Shown here piece after piece: positions 25,751 to 34,932 of a DNA stretch of 64,000 nucleotides. Every line of letters begins with the position of its first letter. Within the stretch, counting starts at the first letter, position 1. The position numbers and the translations under genes were made by a program. Source of the stretch: Brevundimonas goettingensis (GTDB lineage Bacteria; Pseudomonadota; Alphaproteobacteria; Caulobacterales; Caulobacteraceae); assembly GCF_017487405.1 (NCBI RefSeq), contig NZ_CP062222.1, positions 1,473,001 to 1,537,000 of the forward strand. The letters are read 5' to 3'. Below the pieces are notes generated by a model. It saw nothing but the letters and a program-made list of their open reading frames with translations, was not told the DNA's origin and made no database searches.

Positions 25751-25778
25751 AAAGGCCCCGCCGAATGACGGGGCCTTT
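25751..25778. terminator. Bidirectional rho-independent terminator
   Basis: AAAGGCCCCG and CGGGGCCTTT form a 10-base stem around an 8-base loop. It ends the patatin gene on the plus strand and the DUF2171 gene on the minus strand, which converge here. Confidence 0.88.
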
Positions 25779-25799
25779 CGTGTGTCTGGCTTCGGGAGC

Positions 25800-26036
25800 C
25801 TAGTGGGGCTTCTCGGTCCAGCGGGCCTTGGCGTCGTCCTTGGTGAGGTTCAGATGGACGTGCTCATCGACGTGATCGACCCAACTGACGGGGATCATAT
25901 GGTGCTTGAAGCCGCCGGCGAGGTCGAGCTTGGCCAGCTCGATCTGGTCGCCATTGACGTGGTCGACGCGACCGACGTGGCCGCCGTCCGAGCCGACGAC
26001 TTCGAGGTGTTCCTTGATGAGGGCGAGGTCTACCAT
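25800..26036 (-). CDS. DUF2171 domain protein
   Basis: A 78-residue PRC-barrel-like protein. HLEVVGSDGGHVGRVDHVNG and HHMIPVSWVDHVDEHVHLN match the DUF2171 pattern. Related proteins are often stress-induced in alphaproteobacteria. It is divergent from the DUF4169 gene. Confidence 0.85.
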   Translation of the reverse strand: MVDLALIKEHLEVVGSDGGHVGRVDHVNGDQIELAKLDLAGGFKHHMIPVSWVDHVDEHVHLNLTKDDAKARWTEKPH

Positions 26037-26147
26037 GGGAGTTCTCCTTGCGAGATGGGTTGTGCCATATCAACGCGACCGGCTCGGGTGAGTTTCGTTG
26101 AACGCCCTGTTAGAGCGTTGATTTATCAAGCGTCACCGGAGGAACCT

Positions 26148-26333
26148 TTGGCGGAGATCATCAATCTGAACCGCGCGCGCAAGGCGAAGGCGAAGGATGA
26201 CGCCAGGGCGATGGCGGCGGTCAACCGCGCCGCGCATGGACGGACGAAGGCCGAGCGTGAGGCGGCGGAGACGGAACGGTCGAAGGTCTCGCGGCTTCTG
26301 GATGGGGCGAAACGAGAGACGCCGGAGGACTGA
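26148..26333 (+). CDS. DUF4169 family protein
   Basis: A 61-residue highly charged helical protein starting at a TTG with GGAGG six bases upstream (MAEIINLNRARKAKAKDD). The N-terminal INLNRARKAK is the DUF4169 signature. No function is known for the family. Confidence 0.8.
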   Translation: MAEIINLNRARKAKAKDDARAMAAVNRAAHGRTKAEREAAETERSKVSRLLDGAKRETPED

Positions 26334-26335
26334 CC

Positions 26336-26515
26336 ATGGGTGGATACGCCGCCGATCCCCGGACTCGTCTGGGCCTGATCTCGCTGCTGGCCGTGCGCCG
26401 GATCAAGGCCGAGAAGATGCGCCGGATGAAGGCCGCCGCGGCGAGGACGCCCGATGCGGTCGAGGCCGCCAAGGTCGCGAAGACGAAGACCAAACGATCC
26501 GGCTGGTTTCGCTGA
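26336..26515 (+). CDS. Possible small basic protein downstream of the DUF4169 gene
   Basis: An open frame of 59 codons starts two bases after the previous stop (MGGYAADPRTRLGLISLLAV) and is rich in Lys/Arg/Ala (RRIKAEKMRRMKAAAAR). The tight spacing argues for a real coupled gene; no homology is recognised. It ends just before a repeat element. Confidence 0.4.
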   Translation: MGGYAADPRTRLGLISLLAVRRIKAEKMRRMKAAAARTPDAVEAAKVAKTKTKRSGWFR

Positions 26516-26524
26516 TCCCCCTGA

Positions 26525-26648
26525 CCGCTCATCCCGACGAAGGCCGGAATCCAGGTTCAGATACCGAGTCCGCCGCAAGAATTCTGACCATGCGAAACCT
26601 CAGGCGCCGGATGTGAATCTGAGTCCCGGCCTTCGCCGGGATGAGCGG
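26525..26648. repeat. Extragenic palindrome pair, family B, copy 2
   Basis: Arms at 26525-26554 and 26619-26648 are inverted copies with three mismatches, and match the arms at 6459-6585 (CGCTCATCCCG... CCGG). The spacer of 64 bases differs from that of copy 1. The right arm ends 19 bases before the transporter stop. Confidence 0.78.
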
Positions 26649-26667
26649 AGCTTTGATGCTGGTTCCG

Positions 26668-27597
26668 CTAGGAGCCTTTCGGCGCCCGGGCGAGCAGCAC
26701 CTGACCGGCGACGACCAGACCCACGCCGACCAGCGCCGTCCAGCCGAAACGGGCGCCTTCGAACACGACCGAGACCAGAAGCGCGATCGGGGGCGTCAGG
26801 GCCCCGATATAGCTGGCGAGGGTGTAGCCCCGGCTGCGGGCGACGCTGAAATAGATCACGAAGGCGATCACCGAGCCGAACACCGACAGATAGAGCAGCG
26901 ACAGCAGATAGGCCGGGGTCAGGGCGATGGAGAAATGCACCCCCGTCACCAGTCCGAAGACGGCGACCAGCGCCGCGCCATAGCCCATGGCCCAGGCAGT
27001 GGCCGGGATGACCTGCGAGCCGGCCTGCTGACCACGCCAGGCGAACCAGTTGGCGAGGGTCGAGACGGCGGCGGCGGCGACGGCCAGCGCGACGCCGATC
27101 CCTGCCTGAGGCCCCAGACGGGCGCCGAGCAACTCTCCGCCCGACAGGACGGCGACGCCGAGCGCGCCGAGCCCGGCCCCGGTCCAGACGGCCCGGTGGG
27201 CGGTCTGTTTCTGCACAACCCGGAACAGGATCAGGTTCATCAGGGCCATGGACGCGAATGCCACGGCGACGACGCCCGAGGTGATCAGCCCCTCGGCCGT
27301 GTAGACGAAGGCGTAGCTGAGGGCGAAGGCGAACATCCCCTGCCCCGCCGCCGCCAGATGCTGGACACGGGTCAGGCGAATGGACCGGCCGGTCGCCAGA
27401 CAGACGCCGAACAGGATCAGCGACGCCAGGCCGAAGCGCCAGACGATGGAAGCGATCGGATCGACGCGGCCCAGCTGGAAGGTGATGGCGAACCAGGTCG
27501 TGCCCCAGATCAGGGCGCAGACGCCCACGCCCAGCACCGCGAGGGCGCCGGCGGACGGTCTGAACAGGGTCGGACGAGGCAGGTCGGTCGGGGTCAA
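26668..27597 (-). CDS. EamA/DMT-family transporter
   Basis: About 309 residues with ten membrane helices arranged as two EamA repeats (first helix ALAVLGVGVCALIWGTTW, with GTTWFAIT typical of the family; second repeat from about IGVALAVAAAAVSTLANWFAW). Such proteins export metabolites or amino acids; the substrate is unknown. Start choice is uncertain: TTG at 27597 gives MTPTDLPRP, while GTG at 27675 adds 26 unlike residues. Confidence 0.85.
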   Translation of the reverse strand: MTPTDLPRPTLFRPSAGALAVLGVGVCALIWGTTWFAITFQLGRVDPIASIVWRFGLASLILFGVCLATGRSIRLTRVQHLAAAGQGMFAFALSYAFVYTAEGLITSGVVAVAFASMALMNLILFRVVQKQTAHRAVWTGAGLGALGVAVLSGGELLGARLGPQAGIGVALAVAAAAVSTLANWFAWRGQQAGSQVIPATAWAMGYGAALVAVFGLVTGVHFSIALTPAYLLSLLYLSVFGSVIAFVIYFSVARSRGYTLASYIGALTPPIALLVSVVFEGARFGWTALVGVGLVVAGQVLLARAPKGS

Positions 27598-27702
27598 GTG
27601 AGGCTCGGGGAGGATTGGGCCGTGAGATGGACCGACCCGCGTTCGCCCGCAACGCGATTGTGGGCCGGGAGGCACAAGCGGGGCTTATGCCTCCCCTTGC
27701 CC

Positions 27703-28779
27703 TCAGGCGATCCGGAGCTCGCCGAGGCTGGAGCCCAGCCAGGCCCGCCATTGCTGCTCCAGACCCGCGCGGTCCGGGGCCAGGCCGCGCGCCTGCCCCT
27801 CGGTCGCCAGCCACTGGTCGAAGCTGTCGCCCCGGCTGAAGGCGTCGAGGATGGAGCCGAACACCGCCGGATCGTTCGTCCGGGCCATCAGGAAGTCGGC
27901 GAACATCCGGACCCGCAGGTAGAAGAGATTGACCGGGTCGATGGCGCCCGTCGCGCTGGCGCGGATGGTGGTGGCCACGCCCTCGGTCCGGGGACGGTCC
28001 GCCGCCCGGTCCCGGGCATGGGCGGGATGGACCTGATCCAGAAGGGGCGAGAGATCGACGAGATCGGCGCTGCGCAGACCCACGGTCATGGTGGGCATGC
28101 TGTTCTGATAGAGCTGCCGGAACTGCTGGCGGCGACCGTCGGCATTGACGTCGCTCTCGCCGAGGATGGCGGCCATCTCGTCCATCCAGTCCGGGCCCGG
28201 TCCGCCATAGTGGCCGCCGGCATCGGAATGGGCGGTCGGCCAGCCGGCCTGAACGTACCACTGATGCGACAGCTCATGCGGCAGGACCGAGGCCTCGCGC
28301 ACGGAGATGTCGGTGTCCATGGCGGCCATGCGGGTGGCGACGGCCTGTTCAATCATCGCCTCGGTCCGGCCCGCGGCGCGCATCTGGGGCACGGCGCCCT
28401 CCTGCAGGGCCTTGATGCGCATCTCCTTCTGGGCCTGAAGGGTCGGCTGCGGCAGGGCCCTGTCGACGCCGACCGCCCGCAACGCCGCGCTGGTTTGCCC
28501 CACGGTGCCCTTGTCGGTGAACTCATAGACCACATAGGGGCCGACGGGCCGGCCGAAATGGGTTTCGAAGCGCCGCTCGCCCTCGGCGGCGTAGCCGGCC
28601 ATCTGTGTTGCCCGGGCCGTGTCGGGCGCCACCGCCGCGCCGTGAGCCGTCTCGACACAGGCCGACCCGGGGAAGGTCGCGGCGATCCGGTCGCACGTCT
28701 CACCCGCGCTGGCGGCGCCGGCGGTCCCCATCAGGCCGAGGCTCAAGGCCAGGCCGGTCACTCCAGTCACGGTCTTCAT
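27703..28779 (-). CDS. Secreted zinc metalloprotease-like protein (HELSH)
   Basis: A 358-residue protein with a signal peptide (LALSLGLMGTAGAASA). HELSHQW at 168-174 is an HExxH zinc motif, and Glu201 in DWMDEMAAIL is a candidate third ligand as in gluzincins. The N-terminal half has VVYEFTDKG and a long charged helix. The family is not recognised with confidence. Cysteines at 29 and 41 could pair. Confidence 0.72.
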   Translation of the reverse strand: MKTVTGVTGLALSLGLMGTAGAASAGETCDRIAATFPGSACVETAHGAAVAPDTARATQMAGYAAEGERRFETHFGRPVGPYVVYEFTDKGTVGQTSAALRAVGVDRALPQPTLQAQKEMRIKALQEGAVPQMRAAGRTEAMIEQAVATRMAAMDTDISVREASVLPHELSHQWYVQAGWPTAHSDAGGHYGGPGPDWMDEMAAILGESDVNADGRRQQFRQLYQNSMPTMTVGLRSADLVDLSPLLDQVHPAHARDRAADRPRTEGVATTIRASATGAIDPVNLFYLRVRMFADFLMARTNDPAVFGSILDAFSRGDSFDQWLATEGQARGLAPDRAGLEQQWRAWLGSSLGELRIA

Positions 28780-28793
28780 CGCATCCCTTCCAA

Positions 28794-28817
28794 AAAAACC
28801 GGCTTTCCAGGAAAGCC
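28794..28817 (-). terminator. Intrinsic terminator downstream of coq4
   Basis: On the minus strand GGCTTTCCTGGAAAGCC is followed by GG and seven T (28794-28800). It lies 86 bases after the coq4 stop and 15 before the metalloprotease start, so it separates the two transcripts. Confidence 0.7.
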
Positions 28818-28902
28818 TGACCGAAAGGGAGCGTTCGCCGACCGGCGCTTTTATGGCCCGTTTATTTCAGAGTTGAAACTACAGGTGTAGCGGCGGAGCG
28901 CC

Positions 28903-29661
28903 TCAGGCGGCCCGGAGCTTCAGCCCCGCCTTCTTCGCCTCGGGCACGGCGGCGTAGACGGTGGCCGGGCGGATGCCGAGGCGGGCGCGGGCGGCGTCGA
29001 GGGGTTCGGCGAACAGGGCGTCGTAGTCGAGGCCGGGCAGCCATCGGGCGGCGCGGCCGTTCCTCCAGGCCTGGAAGGCGGCCTTGCGGGCCGGAATGTC
29101 GCGAACCTCGCGCTGGATCTCCCGCGCCGCGCCCCAGCCGATGAAGGCGAAGCCGAGGTTGCGGGTCTGGCCATAGGAGAAGGAGACGACGCAGGCCTCG
29201 CCGAGCGCATCGGTGCCGTAGCCCGTGAGCACATGCCAGATGTCGTGGACGTCGCGCAGCCGGCGCGAGTACCAGACGATCGGATGTTCGGCGTCGACGA
29301 AGGGAATGACCTCGCGCTCGGCGTCCGCCAGCCCATCAGCGGTGAAGCCCCGGGCCTCGCGGAAGGCGCGATAGGCGGCGCCGACGGTGCCGGCCTCGAA
29401 CCGCGCCAGCCAGTCCGGATCGTCGAGCTTGTGCGCCAGCTCCTCGGCGAGGAAGGCCTGACGCCCGCCCTCGACCGAACGCAGCATGCGGTTATAGCCG
29501 CGCGCCACCGACCGACCCGACAGGGCGCGCATGATCTCGAACACCTGGGCGGTGTCTTCCTTGTCGCGGATCAGCTTCTGGAAGGCGCGAAGGGCCGTCA
29601 GGGGCCGCAGCTTCTGCGGGCGGACGCGGTCGAAATCGTCGGCGTAGGCGGCGTTCGTCAT
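28903..29661 (-). CDS. coq4: Coq4-family ubiquinone biosynthesis protein
   Basis: A 252-residue protein with the full Coq4 zinc motif HDxxHx11E: His139, Asp140, His143 and Glu155 in RDVHDIWHVLTGYG... GE. Coq4 works in ubiquinone head-group maturation at the membrane. The ATG at 29661 has a GGAA upstream; a TTG at 29688 would add nine residues. It may supply quinone to the complex I encoded further right, though not in the same operon. Confidence 0.9.
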   Translation of the reverse strand: MTNAAYADDFDRVRPQKLRPLTALRAFQKLIRDKEDTAQVFEIMRALSGRSVARGYNRMLRSVEGGRQAFLAEELAHKLDDPDWLARFEAGTVGAAYRAFREARGFTADGLADAEREVIPFVDAEHPIVWYSRRLRDVHDIWHVLTGYGTDALGEACVVSFSYGQTRNLGFAFIGWGAAREIQREVRDIPARKAAFQAWRNGRAARWLPGLDYDALFAEPLDAARARLGIRPATVYAAVPEAKKAGLKLRAA

Positions 29662-29764
29662 CAGCGGTTCCGGCAAGTGACGGATCAATGTCGATGAGCC
29701 TATTCTAGCGCAGCGAAGGGCGAGTTAACATGCCCCCTCCGCCCTCCCCCAGCCGGACGACGCC

Positions 29765-29989
29765 ATGCTGAAGAAACGCTCCGTCGTCCTGTCCGGCCAT
29801 GCGACCTCGGTGGCGCTGGAGCCCGAGTTCTGGGCGGTGCTGGACGCCTTCGCCGACGAGCGCGGACAGAGCCATGCGGGGTTTCTGGCCTGGGTCGACG
29901 AGACGCGCGGGCGGCGTCCGCTGGCCTCGGCCTGCCGGATTCTGGCGCTGGAATTCGCGGCCGGAAAACACCGTTTGACAACGTCCTAG
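29765..29989 (+). CDS. Ribbon-helix-helix domain protein
   Basis: A 74-residue protein, MLKKRSVVLSGHATSVALEP then FWAVLDAFADERGQSHAGFL, matching the RHH_4 family: an N-terminal DNA-binding strand and two helices. Probably a small transcription regulator or a cryptic antitoxin-like protein; no partner toxin is adjacent. Confidence 0.85.
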   Translation: MLKKRSVVLSGHATSVALEPEFWAVLDAFADERGQSHAGFLAWVDETRGRRPLASACRILALEFAAGKHRLTTS

Positions 29990-30038
29990 GCGAGCGCATT
30001 CTCCCGCAAAGAGCCCGGAAGGCTCTTGAGGAAACACC

Positions 30039-30755
30039 ATGCAATTCGACAAGTCCCTGCTGCCCCCGGCCATATTCGGCGGGCTGATCGCCATTGGCCT
30101 GATCGGGGCCGGCCTGTTCATCGGCAAGGGGGTGGTCAATGCACGGGTCGGGGACCGGCAGGTGACGGTGCGCGGCGTGTCGGAGCGCAATGTGACCGGC
30201 GACCTGGCCGTGCTGTCGCTTCGTTTCACCGCCGCCGGCGACGAGCTGCAGTCAGCCCAGGCCAAGATCGATACCGACCTGAACCTGGTCCGCACCTTCC
30301 TGAAGGCTCAGGGGTATGGGGACGATGTGGTGACCCTGGGCCGGCTGGAGGTCACCGACACCAAGAGCCGGGAATATGTCTCCAGCGAAGCCGTGCCCCA
30401 CTATATCCTCGCCCAGAGCGTTGTGGTGCGCACGACCGATGTGAACCGGATCGCCGCGACCGGCCGCGCCCTGAACGAACTGGTGCGGCAGGGGGTGGTG
30501 CTGGACTTCACCCCGCCGACCTATGTGTTCACCAAGCTCAATGACGTGCGGCCCGCGATGATCGCCGAGGCCACGGCCTCTGCGCGCACCGGGGCCGAGC
30601 AGTTCGCCAAGGACTCGAAGACCCCGCTCGGCGGCATCCGTCAGGCGACGCAAGGGTCGTTCGAGATCCTGGCGCGTGACGACATCGGCGACGAGACCTC
30701 CTCGCTGAATAAGAAGGTCCGCGTCGTGACGACGGTCACCTATCAGCTGAAATGA
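30039..30755 (+). CDS. SIMPL domain (DUF541) protein
   Basis: A 238-residue membrane-anchored protein with one N-terminal helix (IFGGLIAIGLIGAGLFIGKG) and a periplasmic SIMPL domain (VTVRGVSERNV, AKIDTDLNLVRTFLKAQGY, KVRVVTTVTYQL). The family is linked to envelope and oxidative stress. It converges on the small membrane gene with a GAAGGCCTTC palindrome in the 18-base gap. Confidence 0.9.
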   Translation: MQFDKSLLPPAIFGGLIAIGLIGAGLFIGKGVVNARVGDRQVTVRGVSERNVTGDLAVLSLRFTAAGDELQSAQAKIDTDLNLVRTFLKAQGYGDDVVTLGRLEVTDTKSREYVSSEAVPHYILAQSVVVRTTDVNRIAATGRALNELVRQGVVLDFTPPTYVFTKLNDVRPAMIAEATASARTGAEQFAKDSKTPLGGIRQATQGSFEILARDDIGDETSSLNKKVRVVTTVTYQLK

Positions 30756-30773
30756 TCAGCCGAAGGCCTTCAT

Positions 30774-30995
30774 TTAGTTGGCCTGAGGCGACGGGGCGTC
30801 GGGCAGTTTCGGCGCCTCGACCTTGGGCAGGTTGACGTCGACGTCGATCTCCTTCTTCGCCGGGTTCAGACCGCCGCCGGCGAAGACGAACCAGGCGATC
30901 ACCGCCACCACGACCAGAAGGCCGCCGACGATGAAGGCGAGGCCGGCGTTGCCGCCGCCGGAGCTGCGCGATGTGTTGGGTGCGTTGTCAGTCAT
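30774..30995 (-). CDS. Small single-helix membrane protein
   Basis: A 73-residue protein with a Ser/Gly-rich N-terminus, one membrane helix (LAFIVGGLLVVVAVIAWFVF) and a charged periplasmic tail EIDVDVNLPKVEAPKLP. The ATG at 30995 has GGGACC upstream on the minus strand. The family is unknown; similar short proteins are common in Caulobacterales. Confidence 0.7.
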   Translation of the reverse strand: MTDNAPNTSRSSGGGNAGLAFIVGGLLVVVAVIAWFVFAGGGLNPAKKEIDVDVNLPKVEAPKLPDAPSPQAN

Positions 30996-31076
30996 GGATT
31001 GGTCCCTTCCGTTGTCCCTGTGGCGGCAGAACGAGGCGCAGGCGTAGCGGTTCCCGCAAGGTAACCACTGGCGGCG

Positions 31077-33470
31077 ATGACGGACGGGACTGACTTTGCG
31101 CGCCGTACTCACTATGTTCCGGCGATACGCATTGCCCACGAGTCGCTCTTGTCCGATCTGCCGACCCCGAAAATCTCCGACCTGGCCCGTTCGCGCGGCC
31201 CTGAAGGCGCATCCGACTATCTGGCCGGTCTGAACACCGAGCAGCGGCTGGCGGTGGAGACGACCGAGGGGCCGGTGCTGGTGCTGGCGGGCGCCGGGAC
31301 GGGCAAGACCAAGGTCCTGACCACGCGGCTGGCCCACATCCTCAAGCTGGGCAAGGCGCGGCCGTGGGAGTTGCTGGTCGTCACCTTCACCAACAAGGCC
31401 GCGCGCGAGATGCGCGAGCGGATCACCCATCTGATCGGCCCGTCGGCCGAGGGTCTGCGCTGGCTGGGCACCTTTCACTCGGTGGCGGCCCAGATCCTGA
31501 GGCGGCATGCGGAGCTGGTGGGGCTGAAATCCAGCTTCACCATCCTGGACACCGACGATCAGGAGCGGCTGCTGAAACAGCTGCTGGAAGCGGCCAATAT
31601 CGACACCAAGCGCTGGACGCCCAAGTCGCTGGCCAACCTCATCGACCACTGGAAGAACCGGGGCTGGACGCCCGAGAAGCTGCCGACGACCGAGGACTTC
31701 GCCAATGGCAAGGGACAGACCCTGTACGCCGCCTATCAGGCGCGACTGGCGACCCTGAACGCCTGCGACTTTGGCGACCTCTTGTTACACAACCTGACGA
31801 TCCTGTCGAAACACGCGGATATCGCTCAAGAATATCGCGACCGGTTCCGCTACATCCTGGTCGACGAATATCAGGATACCAATGTCGCCCAGTATCTGTG
31901 GCTGCGGCTGCTGACCTCCTCGACGGGCAATGTCTGCTGCGTCGGCGACGACGACCAGTCGATCTACGGCTGGCGCGGGGCCGAGGTGGACAACATCCTG
32001 CGGTTCGAAAAGGACTTTCCGGGCGCGAAGATCGTCAAGCTGGAGCGCAACTACCGCTCGACCAACCACATCCTCGGGGCCGCCTCGGGCCTGATCGCCT
32101 CGAACCGCGACCGGCTAGGGAAGACCCTGTGGACGGAGGACATGACAGGCGACAAGGTCCGGGTGCGGGGCGTCTGGGACGGCGAGGCCGAGAGCCGGCT
32201 GATCGCCGACGAGATCGAGACCGCGCGCAGACAAGGTCAGAAATACAAGGACATGGCCGTCCTTGTTCGCGCGTCGTTTCAAATGCGGGCGTTCGAGGAA
32301 CGCTTCGTCATGCTGGCCATCCCCTACACGGTCATCGGGGGTCCGCGCTTCTTCGAGCGGGCCGAGATTCGCGACGCCCATGCCTATCTGCGCCTGATCC
32401 AGTCCGAGGACGACGACCTGGCCTTCGAGCGGATCGTCAATGTGCCCAAGCGCGGCATCGGCGACACCTCGGTGCAGAAGATCCTGCAGATCGCCCGGCA
32501 CGACGGCGTCTCGGCCATGGCGGCGGTGCGGGACCTGATCACCTCTGACGAACTGCAGGCGCGGACGCGCACGGCCCTGTCGACCTTCGTGCGTGATCTG
32601 GACCGCTGGCGCGCGCTGGCGACCGACACCCGCCACTGGGACCTGACCGAGACCATCCTCGAGGAGAGCGGTTACACCGACATGCAGAAGGCCGACCGGG
32701 TCACCGGCCAGACGCGGCTGGATAACCTGAAGGAGCTGGTTCAGGCGATGCAGTCGTTCGAGACGCTGCAGGCCTATCTGGAGCATGTGTCGCTGGTCAT
32801 GGACCTCGACAAGGGCGCGGGAGATGACGCGGTCCAGATCATGACCCTGCACGGAGCCAAGGGGCTGGAGTTCCCGCTGGTCTTCCTGCCGGGCTGGGAG
32901 GAAGGCGTCTTCCCGTCGCAGCGCTCGATCGACGAGAAGGGCGAGAAGGGCCTCGAGGAGGAACGGCGCCTGGCCTATGTCGGCGTCACCCGGGCCAAAT
33001 CGGATGCGCGGATTTCCTTCGCCGCCAACCGTCAGGTTTATGGCCGCTGGACATCGCAACTCCCCAGCCGCTTCGTCGACGAACTGCCCATCGCCCACGT
33101 CGAGGCCGAGAGCGACACCGGCTATTACGGCGCCTCGGGCGGGATGAAGGAGGCCAAGTCGCGCTGGGACGACGCCCCGTCGTTCGGCAGCGGCTATTCC
33201 TCGCCGGGCTGGAAGCGGGCCCAGAGCTTCACCGCCGCCCAGACGCCGCGATCGGCCCAGGCCCGCCACGCCGTGATCGAGGGCGACGGCCGACTGGTCG
33301 CCACCGCCGATCCCAAGGCGGGGGCCAACTGGAAGTGCGGCGAGCGGGTGTTCCACCAGAAGTTCGGCTACGGCAACGTGCAGTCGATCGAGGGCAACAA
33401 GCTGCTGGTCGACTTCGAGAAGGCCGGCGAGAAGCGGGTGATCGACAGCTTCGTGGAGAAGGCGGGGTAA
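31077..33470 (+). CDS. uvrD: UvrD/PcrA-type superfamily 1 DNA helicase
   Basis: A 797-residue 3'-5' helicase for repair and replication restart. Motif I GAGTGKT (72-78), Ia TFTNKAAREM, II DEYQDTN, III GDDDQSIYGWRGA, V TLHGAKGLEFPLVFLPG, VI YVGVTRAK, and a C-terminal Tudor-like domain (VFHQKFGYGNVQSIEG) are all seen. About 50 residues precede the family core. A TTG at 31149 (MSDLPTPKI) could be the true start. uvrD versus pcrA naming is by usage. Confidence 0.94.
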   Translation: MTDGTDFARRTHYVPAIRIAHESLLSDLPTPKISDLARSRGPEGASDYLAGLNTEQRLAVETTEGPVLVLAGAGTGKTKVLTTRLAHILKLGKARPWELLVVTFTNKAAREMRERITHLIGPSAEGLRWLGTFHSVAAQILRRHAELVGLKSSFTILDTDDQERLLKQLLEAANIDTKRWTPKSLANLIDHWKNRGWTPEKLPTTEDFANGKGQTLYAAYQARLATLNACDFGDLLLHNLTILSKHADIAQEYRDRFRYILVDEYQDTNVAQYLWLRLLTSSTGNVCCVGDDDQSIYGWRGAEVDNILRFEKDFPGAKIVKLERNYRSTNHILGAASGLIASNRDRLGKTLWTEDMTGDKVRVRGVWDGEAESRLIADEIETARRQGQKYKDMAVLVRASFQMRAFEERFVMLAIPYTVIGGPRFFERAEIRDAHAYLRLIQSEDDDLAFERIVNVPKRGIGDTSVQKILQIARHDGVSAMAAVRDLITSDELQARTRTALSTFVRDLDRWRALATDTRHWDLTETILEESGYTDMQKADRVTGQTRLDNLKELVQAMQSFETLQAYLEHVSLVMDLDKGAGDDAVQIMTLHGAKGLEFPLVFLPGWEEGVFPSQRSIDEKGEKGLEEERRLAYVGVTRAKSDARISFAANRQVYGRWTSQLPSRFVDELPIAHVEAESDTGYYGASGGMKEAKSRWDDAPSFGSGYSSPGWKRAQSFTAAQTPRSAQARHAVIEGDGRLVATADPKAGANWKCGERVFHQKFGYGNVQSIEGNKLLVDFEKAGEKRVIDSFVEKAG

Positions 33471-33475
33471 GACCT

Positions 33476-33640
33476 TTGAACGAGATTTCGAGAAGCCCGA
33501 GCCTGCGGGAAAAGCCGTCGCAACCCACTCAACCCGAAGACTATGACGGCCCTTACATCGATCTTGATGAAGCGCTCGACTGCTTCAGCGCCGAGTTGGA
33601 GCGCCGGCTGGCAGATCTGACTCGCAGCGTGATCCCCTAA
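33476..33640 (+). CDS. Possible small acidic protein after uvrD
   Basis: A 54-codon frame from a TTG five bases after the helicase stop. The second half (GPYIDLDEALDCFSAELERR, LADLTRSVIP) looks like a structured amphipathic helix, more like a real protein than chance. GGGG lies about 10 bases upstream. No homology is recognised. It ends at the family A repeat. Confidence 0.4.
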   Translation: MNEISRSPSLREKPSQPTQPEDYDGPYIDLDEALDCFSAELERRLADLTRSVIP

Positions 33641-33641
33641 T

Positions 33642-33773
33642 TCCGTCATCCTCGGGCTCGTCCCGAGGACCCAGCGGTCAGCGCGCGGGACTGCGGGGCT
33701 GAGACGAGCGCTTGAGCGTCGCCGTCCGCGATAGGTCAGCCATGGGTCCTCGGGACGAGCCCGAGGATGACGG
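33642..33773. repeat. Extragenic palindrome pair, family A, copy 2
   Basis: Arms at 33643-33673 and 33743-33773 are perfect 31-base reverse complements and identical to the arms at 463-598; the 69-base spacer differs in sequence. The element sits between convergent genes, ending 7 bases from the ltrA stop. Confidence 0.85.
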
Positions 33774-33780
33774 TGTGGGA

Positions 33781-34932
33781 TCAGGCCGTCCGCAAACTCC
33801 AGGTCTCCCAGCCCGCCACCGCGATCAGCACCGCTGTCGTCAGGGCGGCCAGCCCGAGCGGCATGACGAATGGCGCCGCGAGCCACAGCGCCGCCAGGGC
33901 GACGCAGCCGGCCACGCGCGGGATGGACCAGCGCTCGAAGACGGCGAGCTTGGCCAGCAGGCCGCCGATCATGAAGAGCAAGGGCCCGCCGATCAGGACG
34001 GCGGCGACAGCGGGCTCTACGTGGCCGGTCGGGTGGACCAGAGACAGCTCGTCGCCGACGGCGGTCACAATGATGCCCGCCACGATCAGGATCGGGCAGT
34101 AGGTATAGGCGCGGCGGGCGAGGGTGCCGGGGTCGGAGGCCTTGGAAATGACCTCCGAGGCGGCCTCGTGGGCGGCGCTGAAATAGATCCACCACATGGC
34201 CAGGGTCCCGACGAAGGCGACGGCGGCGGCGGCGATGACCTCGGGCGTCCAGGTCGCCTCGGCGAAAGTGGCGCCGGTGATCAGCAGGGACTCGCCCAGA
34301 CAGATGATGACGAACAGGCCGACGCGCTCGGCCATATGGCCGCCCTCGACCGTCCATTCGGCGGTGTTGGCGCGGCCGAGGCCCGGGACGCGGTAGAACA
34401 TGGCCGGAGAGATGTATTCGATGAACAGGGCCGCCAGCCACAGGCCGACGCGCCACTCGCCCTCCATCAGGCCGCCGGCGATCCAGAAGACGCCGGAGAA
34501 TATCTGCCAGATGATGATGCGCAGGAAGTTGCGCTTGAGCATGGCGTTGTCGCGCGCGGCGAACAGCATGAAGCCGCTGCGGACCATGGAGGTGGCGACG
34601 AAGGCGACGGCGAACCACAGCCCCTTTTCGGTGAAGGCCTCCGGCAGCGATGTCGACATCAGCAGCCCCAGCCCCATCAGGACGAACAGGGCCACACGGA
34701 CCGGAACCCGCTCCGGATCGGCCCAGTTGGTGACCCAGCTGGTGTAGATCCACGACCACCAGACCGCCGCCGCCATCATGGCCGCGTGAATCGCCCCCTC
34801 CCAGGTCAGGTGATGCAGCAGGCTGTGGGAGATCTGGGTCACGGCGAAAACGAAGACCAGGTCGAAGAACAGTTCGACGAAGCCGACGCGGGCGTGATGG
34901 CCGTCGCGCGTCCTGAGCAGGCTGTCGGTCAT
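33781..34932 (-). CDS. LtrA (low-temperature requirement A) family membrane protein
   Basis: A 383-residue protein with about ten helices. The N-terminal VGFVELFFDLVFVFAVTQIS and internal EYISPAMFYRVPG, GHMAERVGLFVIICLGES are LtrA signatures. The biochemical role is unknown; the family was named from Listeria growth at low temperature. It is divergent from the O-antigen ligase gene with a 54-base gap. Confidence 0.92.
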   Translation of the reverse strand: MTDSLLRTRDGHHARVGFVELFFDLVFVFAVTQISHSLLHHLTWEGAIHAAMMAAAVWWSWIYTSWVTNWADPERVPVRVALFVLMGLGLLMSTSLPEAFTEKGLWFAVAFVATSMVRSGFMLFAARDNAMLKRNFLRIIIWQIFSGVFWIAGGLMEGEWRVGLWLAALFIEYISPAMFYRVPGLGRANTAEWTVEGGHMAERVGLFVIICLGESLLITGATFAEATWTPEVIAAAAVAFVGTLAMWWIYFSAAHEAASEVISKASDPGTLARRAYTYCPILIVAGIIVTAVGDELSLVHPTGHVEPAVAAVLIGGPLLFMIGGLLAKLAVFERWSIPRVAGCVALAALWLAAPFVMPLGLAALTTAVLIAVAGWETWSLRTA